Assembly (NCBI RefSeq): GCF_030864355.1
Contig: NC_083397.1
Location: 1,922,001-1,986,000, forward strand
Source of the DNA: Cutaneotrichosporon cavernicola
Taxonomy: Eukaryota; Basidiomycota; Tremellomycetes; Trichosporonales; Trichosporonaceae
Direction: 5' to 3'
DNA: 64,000 bases
A program made the position numbers and the translations under genes. Of this stretch, positions 1 through 9,932 are shown one piece after another (the stretch's first letter is position 1; each line of letters opens with the position of its first letter). Below the pieces are notes generated by a model that saw only the letters and a list, made by a program, of their open reading frames with translations, was not told the DNA's origin and ran no database searches.

Positions 1-1900
1 GCTCACGTTCACCCTCAAGAGCGTGGCTCTGCTCGCGAATAAGAGCCTCCGCTTCCTCCAGACGGCGTGCAAGGTCGTACTCGCGCCTCCGAAGGGAGTC
101 CACATCTGGCGAGCTCGTGGCGTCCACATCGCGAGATCCGACCGCTGTCGCGCCTGCTGCGAGCCGCTGCTCAAGCTCCTGAATCCTCTGCGCGTAATGA
201 TACTCGCGGTTTTGCGCTTCTTCAAGAGCCCGTGCTGGATCGTTCGGCTGTCTGCTCGACTGGCTCTCGCGCCTCTGGAGTTGGCGAAGCTCACGCGCCA
301 GGACGCCAGCGTAGTGCTCGTTCAAACGCCTCCGAAGGGCTGATTCGCGTTCATGAAGGGGTTGCAATTCCTGCTCCATTAGATTCAACATGACTTGCTT
401 CATACCTTCTCAGCGACGTCCACACGGTGCTGCAGAGTCGCCAAGCTCTGAATCGTAGAATCGCGCTTGCTTGCGGCAGACGAGTCCAAATGCGCAACCT
501 TCTTCGATATCGCGAGGAACTTGAGCTCGCGGTTGTACTTGGTCTGGGCGGCACGGAGGCTGCCCGCAATGGCAGACAGCTCCTACGGCGTCAGATCGTT
601 CAAAATGCAATAAACTCACCTTCTTCCACTTCTCCGCCTCGTCCCACGAGCCAACCAAGAGGCTCTCGCAGTCAAGAGCAGCCTGTGTTGCGAGGAGCGA
701 CGTGTTGATCTCCCCGGCGCCAATCGGAGGCACTGCCGTGTGCATGCTGGGTGAGTAGTGCGCAGTGACGTGTGTCTCGCCAGTGCTCATGGGGGACTGT
801 CCGATGTCGAGCCCCAGTGAGGATGCCGAGACGCCAGTTTGTGGGCTGGTGTTGTTCGTTCCAGACGGGTCGAAAGCGCTTTCATTATTCCCACTGACAG
901 TCTCGTCAGGCGCACGCCGGACATGTGGTGGAGGTGATTCTAAAGCCTCCCGAGCAACCCGCACCTCTTCCCCCAGACCGCGGTTGGATGGCCGTGATCG
1001 TAGCTTCCGGTTTGGGCGAGGAATGGGAGTAAAGCGGTCTTCAGAGGTCGAGGACGAGTATCCGCCGTTGTCGCCATAATCGCTTTCACTGGGAGGGGCG
1101 TTGTTGCGCGACGCGCGCCCGAAGGTGCCAGGCAGGGAAGATGGTTCCTGGGCGAGCACTTCGGAGGTACCCATGTGGTCCATTCGGCGCCGAGAACCTG
1201 TTGAGGATTTCAACTGCGCATATGGATGTGGCTGGTTGATGTCAGCCGAAGGAGGTCCAGATGAGGCGTAAGGAAGGCCAGCGGTGGATGGACCTGATGA
1301 CGACGCGGCGTAGGCAAGCCCAGCGGTTGACGGTGCGGATGACATGTCGTAAGCCAGCTCCGCCGTCGAGATGGCCGGGGAAACGAGATTGCTGGTCGAC
1401 TTGGAGTGGACCATGCCCGGTTGTGCGCCGGGCATCGGCGGCAGGACTTTGCTAGCATTCTCGTTGGGTGAGCGGACGCCGAAGCTCGCCGAGCGCGGGG
1501 AAGGGGAGGACCTCGCAGAGCCCGAGATTCGTGAGAATAATGACTGGCTGGGTGAGTGCGCGTTGACGCTGACCGAGTCGGACGACATGTTGCGCTTGCG
1601 GTACATGGCGGGATCGGGGACGGTTACGGGTGGGGGTTTAGAGCCTCGCATGAGCGAAGAAAAGGATGTGCGTGGGGGCGATGGCTCGGTCGACGGGTTG
1701 GAAGGGGATGGGGTGGCACCGTTGGGGTGGGGGAAGGGTGTGATGACTGGTGTTGGTGACTGTGATCGGCGTATGCGCGAGAGGAAGCTCGCTTTTGGAA
1801 TCTTTGTTGGCTGTTGGCGGTGCTGTTGGGTATGCTGCGGTGGCTGAGGGAAGGCGACCTGCGCGCCGCCGCTGCCCCTCATGAGCGCGAATCCTGCCAT
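1..1900 (-). CDS. Uds1-domain (up-regulated during septation) protein, 3' end outside window
   Basis: Exons on the minus strand: 1900-620, 582-406, 370-<1. The two introns (37 and 35 nt) have GT/AG ends and keep the frame. Residues 1-400 are Ser/Pro-rich and probably disordered. They are followed by a helical region starting GEINTSLLATQAALDCESL and continuing with SWDEAEKWKKELSAIAGSL, which resembles the Uds1 family of fungal septation-induced proteins. The part after the second intron is a strongly charged coiled coil (for example RRRLNEHYAGVLARELRQL) and is still open at the window edge, so more than 600 residues are visible. The role in septation or polarity is inferred from the family. 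The start is the first ATG of the long open frame; the family assignment is by recognition only. Confidence 0.72.
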
Positions 1901-2941
1901 GCCGGGGCGCGACGCGTGGAGAAACGAGAGTAGATGTGGCCTTTATTGTGTAGAGAGCGGGAATAAAGTCGAGGGCCGTGGTGTTCTAGGTTGATATGAT
2001 ATAAGAGACGTTTGAAGAGTATTGACTTGATAGACAGATGAGTTGATAGTTGTAGTTGTACGAGTGCACGAGTGGTCGTTTGCGATTATGGAACACGCGC
2101 CTAGGGTAGACCATGGCTGTGGCAGTAGAAGAGGTCCGAGTACCTACGGTGGCAATTGGAGGTACGACAAGAGGTGTTACCCTGAAACTAACCACCCCAT
2201 TTGATTCTAATCAAGCCCATCCCCGATCCTGGACAAACCGGCTCTGTTCAAACTCAAACACTCAAAACACTTTCAGGGTAACCTAATTTTTGTTCAGATC
2301 GTTCAGAGATCAGATATTCAGAAAAATCCTCTGATCCCCTACCCTCTATAACCTTCTGCTGTATCATCCAAGTCGATGCGCATCCCTGACTCGGCTTGTT
2401 CGGCTAACGATCGTGATGAGAGCGCGTCGTGCAATCTTAGAGTATAGAGTAGACCCAAGTAGCTGGGTGTGAACCAATCTTCAATGAATGGTCCATTTCG
2501 CCTCTGTGCAATTGGCAAGGTGGGAATCGACTGTGGTTGTCGTGACCTTTGAGGCCCCATGGGAGCGGGAGTTTGTGACCACGATGGGAGAGTACTCATT
2601 GCTCTCACGTGGAGGGCAGGAACGTGGGAAGCTTGATGCTGTCAGCCGCGAATAATGGAAGCTGATGTTCGCCGATCCTTTGCGGCATTGCGGGGAGGAG
2701 TTGCTACTCTAAGACTCTAGGACTCTGGTCGGTTCAGGAAAGGTCATGTACAACGGGATGCCTAGGCTCAACTCAAACCTGGAGAGATCGGGCGCTGTCA
2801 ATGTCCTGCTCGTCAGTTGTGAGTAGCGCAGCTGCCTAGGGCCAGCCTTGTCAGCCCTCCCACACCACACCTTCTGGCTGGTGCGATCGATGCAATACCT
2901 CTCTACTATACTCTGCGCTACGATGTCCTGCTCTACCCAAT
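1901..2941. other. Intergenic, no gene seen
   Basis: Upstream of the Uds1-type gene and downstream of CCT1. Short open frames occur, the longest being 89 codons on the minus strand at 2339-2608. None has splice-consistent extensions, coding-like third positions or recognisable sequence. It probably holds the promoter and 5' leader of the left gene and the CCT1 terminator. Confidence 0.6.
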
Positions 2942-4850
2942 CTACATGTGGTCGTGAGGGTCCTCACGCGGCTGCTCGGGGGTGACAGTGATGCTGTCAT
3001 CGATGCGGAGGAGAGACGTGGCGGCCTCGAGCGCCGACTTGAGACTCTTGATCTTGGACATTGTGGGCTCGAGCACACCGGCTGCGCGGTTGTCGATAAC
3101 CTCGCCGTTGAGCAGGTCGAGGCCGTAGAACATGAGCTGGCGCTTGGGGTCGCCAGGTGCGGACGACTGCGCGGCGTTGTGATACGCACGAAGCTTCGCG
3201 ACGAGGTCGGTCGAGTCCTTGGCCGCGTTCATTGCCAGCGTCTTCGGGATCGTGAGGAGCGCAGCGGCGAACTCAGCGATGGCGAGCTGCTCGCGCGAGC
3301 CGAGAGTGGTGGCAAAGTTCTCGAGGTAGATCGAGAGAGCTGTCTCGACGGCACCGCCGCCGGGCACGACGCTGCCGCTCTCAAGCGTACGCTTGACAAT
3401 GCTCAACGCGTCATGAAGCGCACGCTCCATCTCGTCAAGCATGTAGTCGTTTGCACCACGCAGGATAATCGACGACGAGTTGACAACCTTGGTGCCGCGC
3501 ACCAGGATGAGCTCGTCGTCGCTGATCCGCTCCTGCACAACCTCCTCAGCGTAGCCGAGGCTCGACGCCTCAAACGTCTCCTCGCCCTCAAGGTTCGACA
3601 GGGACGACACAAGCTGCGCTCCCGTCGCCTTGGCAATACGCCTCAGGTCCTCCTTGCGGCACCGGCGGACCGCAATCGCACCCGCCTCCACGAACTCCTT
3701 GAGCACAAGGTCGTCGATACCCTTCGTCGTTAGGATTACGTTGGCACCCGACGCCAGGATCTTGCGAACACGCTCAAGAGTAATCTCGGACTCGCGTGCG
3801 CGGATGGCCTCGAGCTGAGATGGGTCGTCGATGGTGATGTGTACACCAAGGTGCATGCGCTGCTTGGCAAGGTTGATGTCGAGACAGGCGATCTTGGCCC
3901 CCTGGATGCGCGTCTTCATGGCTGCTGTCAGTTCAAGCGCAAACACGCGGATTCACCCTGGCTGGCAACGGTGCAGTTGAGGGCGTAGCCCTTGACTGCA
4001 AAACTCTCTCGCGCGCTTTTGCCGTGGGCCTTGAGAATGTTGACCGCCTTGACGGGGTACTTCTTCTCGCCGCGGGCGTTGATGGTCTGAACAGCGAGCA
4101 TCGCGTCAACAGCGAGGGGCGCAAAGAAATCGTCATCACTACCTGTCAGCTGGAAGTCCCCGATCGCGAGCTGTACTCACGCAGCAAGGATCTTAGAGCT
4201 CATGGACGTCTTGGCGACGTTGATAATCGCCTCTCTGCCGAGCTTGTCGACCTTGGTGGACATCTGCTCAGCCATGAAGCGGCACGCCTCCTTGCACGCA
4301 AGACGGTAACCAGCAATGACAGTGGTGGGGTGGATCTTGTTGCGCACAAGCTCGTTCGCTCTCCTAAGGAGCTCCGAGGCAAGGAGAACAACCGAAGTCG
4401 TACCGTCGCCGACTTCCTTGTCCTGCTGCGTCGCGAGCGAGACGAGGATGCGGGCCTGCTGTTAGCTGCGCATGCTTGGACTTAAGGGGCTACGTACGGA
4501 GGGGTGCGAGACCTCGAGAAGGGAGAGGATGGTCGCGCCGTCGTTGGTAATAGTGACGTCGCCAACGTTGTCGACAAGCATCTTGTCGAGGCTGTTGTCA
4601 GCTCCAGATACCCGCTTCAACTCACCCAACAGGGCCGAGAGACGACTTGAGGATGTTCGAGACCGACTGGCACGACATGACTGGAGGTCAGCAGGGCGCA
4701 CGCTCGCCACCCACCATTCTGGTCGCGCACCTCGGCACCGCTCACTCGCGAGCCACCGAGGAAGAGGCCCTTGCGATGTCAGCGCTACGCGCAGAGCTTC
4801 CCGGAGCAACTTACCGCACGGGGGTCACGCTGGTACATGGAGGCAGCCAT
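2942..4850 (-). CDS. CCT1: T-complex protein 1 subunit alpha (CCT1)
   Basis: Alpha subunit of the cytosolic TRiC/CCT group II chaperonin, which folds actin, tubulin and WD40 proteins using ATP. Seven exons: 4850-4815, 4769-4715, 4680-4626, 4591-4498, 4458-4181, 4138-3957, 3921-2942. They sum to 1680 nt (559 residues), matching the family's roughly 555. The product starts [10 protein letters not shown]. Visible family features are [23 protein letters not shown], the ATPase motif EVGDGTTSV, the alpha-type MSSKIL segment, [20 protein letters not shown] and [10 protein letters not shown]. Alpha rather than another subunit is indicated by [11 protein letters not shown] and by NLEGEETFE. All introns are 35-46 nt. 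The gene is divergent from ERV46 with 342 bp between the start codons. Confidence 0.96.
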
Positions 4851-5192
4851 CGCGCTATATTCAAATGAACTTGGAGCGCGGTTTTGGCGTTGGGAAGGGT
4901 GAGAGTCGTGATGGAAGCTGTAGGAATGTCTGGCCTGGATGTCGTCGACGACGCGCGTGGCCAGCGTCGCGACCGTCGACTTTACGCCTGGACGGGATCA
5001 ATTTGTTTGATTCCGCCCTTACCTCCACCTTCCACGTGTCTCTGTCATGATCGGCACAGGTTCACAGGTCTGGAGCGGGAGGGTCGAGGGCGCGGATCGA
5101 CGACGCGACCACTCGCTGGAAGATGCATCGCGTTGCCCATCGCGTTGCCAAGTTGAAACTACACTCTTATATACCACGCCGTCAAACCAGCC
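4851..5192. promoter_or_regulatory. Shared divergent promoter of CCT1 and ERV46
   Basis: 342 bp separate the two start codons, so both promoters and both 5' leaders must lie here. No ORF in it looks coding. No specific factor site could be assigned with confidence. Confidence 0.55.
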
Positions 5193-6726
5193 ATGGGACG
5201 GAACGGCTTTTTTGGCGCCTTCCAAGGCCTCGACGCCTTTGGAAAAGTGAGGCGGAAACGCATTGTACCCCGCTGACGACCAGACAATGGAGGATGTCAG
5301 GATCCGTACGCGTACCGGCGCCTTGTGTGAGCTGGTCAAATTCCAACGTTACTGACCGCAGTGACATTCATCTCGTTCTCGATTATCCTCACATCGGTGC
5401 TCCTGGAGTTCGTCGACTACCGGCGCATCCGCCTCGAGCCGTCACTCGAGGTGGACAGGTCGCGTGGCGAGAAGCTCGTGATTGAGATGGACATTGAGTT
5501 TCCGCGCGTCCCGTGCTACATGCTGTCGCTGGACGTGATGGACCTTTCGGGTGAACGGCAACACGATGTCTCGCACGAGATGAGCAAGCAGCGCATTTCT
5601 GCGGACGGGACGTATCTCGAGGAGAAGCGAATGGGACAGCTCAAGGGTGACGTCGAGCGTGCTGCCCAGAACAAGGACCCCAACTACTGTGGATCGTGTT
5701 ACGGCGCGTCACCGCCTGAGAATGGATGCTGCAACTCGTGCGAGGAGGTCCGCCAGGCGTACGTTCGCCAGGGTTGGAGCTTTGTCGAACCAGACGGCAT
5801 CGAGCAGTGTGTCGAGGAGGGCTGGAGCGAGAAGATGGAGCAGCAGAACGAGGAGGGATGCCGCCTCTCGGGGCAGGTGCGCGTCAACAAGGTCATTGGC
5901 AACCTCCACTTCTCGTACGGCAGCACGTTTATGCGCCGCGGCATGGACGTTGCCCAGCTGGTGCCGTATCTCCAGGACCGAAACCACCACGACTTTGGCC
6001 ACCGTATCTTCAAGTTCCACTTTGGCGCCGACGTGACGCCTGCGGAGAAGGCACGCATGGATCCCAAAGAGAGGACGACGCGCGACAGGCTGCGCATCAG
6101 CGACCCGCTGCAGGGGCGACAGAACCACAGGCACAATGGTGGGTCAGCTCATACGCTTACGCTAACCCAGACAAATCAAACTTCATGTACCAGATCTTCG
6201 TCAAGGTCGTGAGCACTACGTTTGTGTACTTGAACGGCGACGAGATCCCGACAAACCAGTACAGCGTGACCTCGTACGAGCGCGACCTCGCGATGGGTAA
6301 CCGGCCCTCGCGTGACGACGACGGTCGTGTCACAAGCCACCACACCCAGGCCATCCCCGGTGTGTTCATCAACTACGAGATCTCGCCGATGAAGGTCATC
6401 CACACCGAGACGCGCCAGAGCTTTGCGCACTTTGTGACGAGGTGAGTTGTGCGCGGCGAGCGAGGCGAGTCATCCTCGGAGGCGGTGGGCTGCTGGGCCG
6501 AGAGACGGACTTGTCGTCAGATGACTGCAGAGGTGCGAACGAACTCATGCTCACATCAGCACGTGCGCGATCGTCGGCGGAGTGCTGACCGTCGCATCCC
6601 TTCTCGACGCCGCCATCTTCAATAGTCGCAAGCGTCTCGGCAAGGAGTACGAGGGTGGACAGTACGGCGGCGTCAGTGGCAAGATGGTGAGTGTGAACTG
6701 TGAGGTGGGACTAATGGCAGATGTAG
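5193..6726 (+). CDS. ERV46: ERGIC/Erv46-type COPII vesicle cargo receptor
   Basis: Membrane protein that cycles between ER and Golgi in COPII vesicles, usually as an Erv41-Erv46 complex that retrieves or sorts cargo. Exons: 5193-5246, 5284-5326, 5362-6138, 6171-6441, 6560-6686, 6721-6726, giving 425 residues. The N-terminus MGRNGFFGAFQGLDAFGK leads into a first membrane segment (TFISFSIILTSVLLEFVDYR). A large lumenal domain follows with the Cys-rich CGSCYGAS...GCCNSCEEV motif typical of Erv46/ERGIC3. A second membrane segment (STCAIVGGVLTVASLLDAAI) and a short cytosolic tail close the protein. The last exon adds only one codon before the stop, so its exact end is the least certain point. The intron at 6442-6559 (118 nt) is long for this window. 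Confidence 0.94.
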
Positions 6727-7489
6727 CAGTGATCATGCATTGTTGACTTGACTGGATCGCAATGGGACACTGCCAGAAGTCGCTCAACAAGCGATCGTTG
6801 CCCACCTTGGGTCGACATCACTGCACCTCGGTCTCTATGCACTTGAGTATGCAAAAATATTTGTGTCTGCAGCCCGATGCTCTCGTGTGGGGTAGTGCAA
6901 TTACAATTTCAAGTAGGGCAGATGGAGCAGAATAGATGGAGCAGAGATAGCAGGCAGGCTCGGTGAGTCGAACCTGTGACCACTGGCAAGTGAATAACCC
7001 AACAACGAGTTACCGCCGGACGACTGGACCAGCCGGGTTGGAGGCTATGGATTTGCGCCCCACTTAAGCCGGCCAGGATGCTGGTAAGGCGACATCGCAG
7101 TCACCCACACGGCATTGCAGAAGGCGTAGTTTGTGTTGTTGCAACCTTGCAATCGTACAAGGAGGAGAAGAAGTGCATGCATACTAATTCTCGGAAAGCC
7201 GGATGCGCGTGGGCCTGTGCTTTGACCTGGAGCCAATCATGTTTCGAGGATCGGATTAAGGTGCAGACGATTCCTCATCCGCTCCCTGATGTCATTGTTG
7301 ATGCCCATATCTGTCCAGGTTGGTCAGAGTGGCACCTGCTCGGCCCGCGATAGTCTGCGACTCATAGATCTCCGCAGCTCCAGCTCACCGGGTCGGCAGG
7401 CTCCTCAACATAACATGGTCGTGGCAAGCGTTAACATGATGTGGCGCAAATGTACAGTGGTCTATGCTCTCCTTCTCTCTCTCAGCTGC
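6727..7489. other. Intergenic between convergent ERV46 and MAD2
   Basis: 3' flanks of two convergent genes. The only structure seen is the tRNA-like element at 6964-7031 on the minus strand. Open frames here (up to 135 codons) overlap the MAD2 3' end antisense and look like chance. Confidence 0.55.
6964..7031 (-). other. tRNA-like element with pol III A and B boxes (degenerate tRNA or SINE relic)
   Basis: Read on the minus strand, TGGTCCAGTCGT (7031-7020) matches the pol III A box at 11 of 12 positions. GGTTCGACTCA (6974-6964) matches the B box at 10 of 11. The 45-nt spacing fits a tRNA with a long variable arm (Leu/Ser class). However, the T stem (ACAGG against CACCG) does not pair beyond the first base pair, and no clean 7-nt anticodon loop can be drawn. 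This is therefore more likely a tRNA pseudogene or tRNA-derived repeat than a working tRNA. Confidence 0.45.
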
Positions 7490-8389
7490 CTACTCCCCAA
7501 CGCGGTACGCAACCATGGCCTCGAGACTGTGCACGTTGGTGCTAAAGCTGCGGAGGCGCACCTGCTCGACCTGGCCACGGTCGATGAGGTGTGGGTCGGC
7601 GTCGCCCCAAGTCGCCGGGATGGGTGCGTCGGGCGAATCGTTGGTGTATGCAAGGATGGTGAATGTGCCTGGAGTCAGGTCTGTCGAAACTCATAAGCTG
7701 TACCTAGGGGCGCCGAGAGGCGCCCCAGCTGCGGTAGCGTCTACATAGCGGGATGACCACGCTTGGCGCTTCCAGAGTCTCACTCACACTCGTCGTCCAG
7801 GATCGGGAGGAAAGTGACACTGCTCGTGATCTGCTTCATAATGTCGCGGATCTCGCCCTGCACCTCCTTCTCCGTCTTGTTCGGTTTCCTCGTGGGCTTT
7901 GGCGCGCCAGGGATCGCGCCGGCCGAGGTCGGCCCGTCCTCGGTGTGGATGTCGAACTGCCACCGTTCGAGCGTTTCGTCCGTCTCGATCGACTTGATTG
8001 CCAATACGAGGCGCGTGAGACTGGACGAGAGGAGCCAGTCTGGTATCAGCTTCGTCGTAGTTCGGACAGCTGCAAGAGGGCTACTCACCTGACACCTGGC
8101 CCAGAATCGTCTGGATGTACTCCTTGAGTCCATCGTCAGAGGTCACGAGCATTGGCAGCCCATACTTCTTGACCATGCTGGTGTGAGCGCTATCGGATAG
8201 AGGAGGAGGACATACCGGAACTCGTCGGATGGGTACACGCCACGCTGGTAGAGGATACAGCCGTCAGCTCGTCACCTTGATGGGATGAGCTCACGAGTTG
8301 ACACCATACTCGAAGAACTCAGTGACGAGTGCCGTCGAGCCCTTGAGCGTAATGGCCTGGTTGGTACGCGTCGCCTGCTTTGTTGCCAT
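7490..8389 (-). CDS. MAD2: Spindle assembly checkpoint protein Mad2 (HORMA domain)
   Basis: Mad2 binds Mad1 and Cdc20 at unattached kinetochores and holds back the anaphase-promoting complex. Exons: 8389-8295, 8257-8216, 8177-8089, 8039-7788, 7668-7490, totalling 657 nt (218 residues; human is 205). HORMA features: ITLKGSTALVTEFFEYGVNS, ILYQRGVYPSDEF, KKYGLPMLVTSDDGLKEYI, LERWQFDIHTEDG, ITSSVTFLPIL. The safety-belt region ends VRLRSFSTNVHSLEAMVAYR, as in other Mad2 proteins. The first intron fits the conserved protein only if it ends ...CTG rather than AG (see findings). The last intron (7669-7787, 119 nt) contains a perfect 8-bp hairpin. The gene is divergent from SNF7, with 278 bp between the starts. 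Confidence 0.94.
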
Positions 8390-8667
8390 CTCTGTTGATG
8401 TTGGTTGCTCAGAAAGTGGAGGGAAGGGTTGTTTGTGATCGAGCGAAAGAAGTCACTAGCGACGTGAGCGGGATCAAATAATGAGCCTGACTCGCTGAAG
8501 AGGCTGACAGGGCGATGATGAAGCCACCCAGGCAACCAAGGCCACCCAAGCAAGCAGCCGAGCGGCCAGGGTTCCTAAGCTGGCATAAGCTGGGTGGCCA
8601 AACCCAACAACTCGATCTCATCATCTCCATCTCCATCTCTTGCATCCCTCTAGCCCACTACCACATC
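8390..8667. promoter_or_regulatory. Shared divergent promoter of MAD2 and SNF7
   Basis: 278 bp separate the two start codons. The tract before the SNF7 start is pyrimidine-rich (repeated catctc near 8620-8640), as is usual for fungal leaders. No further site is assigned. Confidence 0.5.
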
Positions 8668-9751
8668 ATGTCAGGCTGGATGAGCTGGTTCGGCGGGCGA
8701 AAGGACACGCGCGAGCAGGCGCGCGACTCGATCGTCCAGCTGCGCCAACAGCTGCTCATGATCGAGAAGAAGGAGGAGCACCTCCAGAAGAAGATTGACG
8801 ACGAGACGAGCAAAGCACGCGCCAACGCGACCTCTAACAAGTCGGGTGGGTCCTTCCTTACTTGGGGAAGATGGCTGTGGTGTGCTAATGGCAGCGGCAC
8901 TCTATGCGCTCAAGCGGAAGAAGGCGTTTGAGAACGAGCTTGACAGGCTCGGCGGAACACGGATGACGCTCGAGACACAGGTGGGTGGCGAGCAGGCGAA
9001 CGAATGCAGTGAAGGGGACGTGGAACAGGCGGCTGTACTGGTCAGATTAGGGAAGGTGGTCGGGGCTGCGGACCTACTCGTTCGGTGGCGAACTCGCGGA
9101 TCGAAAGGGGAGGCGGTGTCGTACTGCGGAGCGCTTCGGATGTGCGACTCCTGCGAGCCGCACTTCCGAATCGCAACAGAGTAACAGGCTACGGAGCCCC
9201 GGCGAAGCGCGGACCTGATAACTGCGCACTGGGCGGATAGGGCGTGGCGATGTCGATATGAGTGGGCATGGAAGCTAACAATAGGTCAATGCGATCGAGT
9301 CGGCGACGCTCAACGCCGAAACGATGGTGGCGATGAAGCGGGGTGCTGATGCGCTCAAGTCGATCCACCAGGGACTGTGAGTAGCTCCGGGTTCCAGACC
9401 ATAGCACTCCGTCCTTATTCCCCCGCACACCAGACCTGACTGACGCGCAGCAAAGTCGACAAGGTCGACGAGACGATGGACAGCATCCGCGAGCAGATGG
9501 AGCTCACAAACGAGATCTCGAACGCCATTTCCGACCCGACCAACATGGTCCAGCTCGACGAGGACGACCTGCAGGCCGAGCTCGACGCGCTCGAGCAGGA
9601 GGAGCTCGACAGCCGCCTTGCAGGAGCGGACCATGTGCCCGTCCACACGCCAGCGTCGCCCGTCGCTGCCACCAAGGGCAAGACGGCGGCCAAGGAGGAG
9701 GATGACGAAGAGGCGCAACTCCGCCAGCTCCAGGCGGAGCTTGCCATGTAG
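8668..9751 (+). CDS. SNF7: ESCRT-III subunit Snf7/Vps32 (CHMP4 family)
   Basis: Main filament-forming subunit of ESCRT-III. It acts in multivesicular body formation and other membrane scission, and in fungal pH signalling through Rim20. Exons: 8668-8845, 8895-8980, 9285-9376, 9451-9751, giving 218 residues. The N-terminus MSGWMSWFGG is typical, followed by a basic helical core (ALYALKRKKAFENELDRLGG) and then KVDKVDETMDSIREQMEL. The acidic C-terminal half (LDEDDLQAELDALEQEEL) ends in a probable MIT-interacting helix (EEAQLRQLQAEL) read by Vps4 or Bro1. Intron 2 (8981-9284) is 304 nt, about eight times the local norm, and carries a hairpin. Confidence 0.95.
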
Positions 9752-9932
9752 CCCGTGCTCCGCTTCTCGTTCCTTTTTACACGATCTATACCGGTCCCGC
9801 TGGGGGCCATGTACTATCATGATACATACTGCGCTTGCTTCTGGCAATCTGTGCACTTTGAGGACAACGCTGTGCGCCCACTGCATCATCTACTCATTAC
9901 AGTACAAACAACATAATCCCAATCGACAATCT

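Noticed and set aside
2339..2608. 89-codon minus-strand ORF
   Set aside because: Short, isolated, not extendable by splicing, and its composition is not coding-like.
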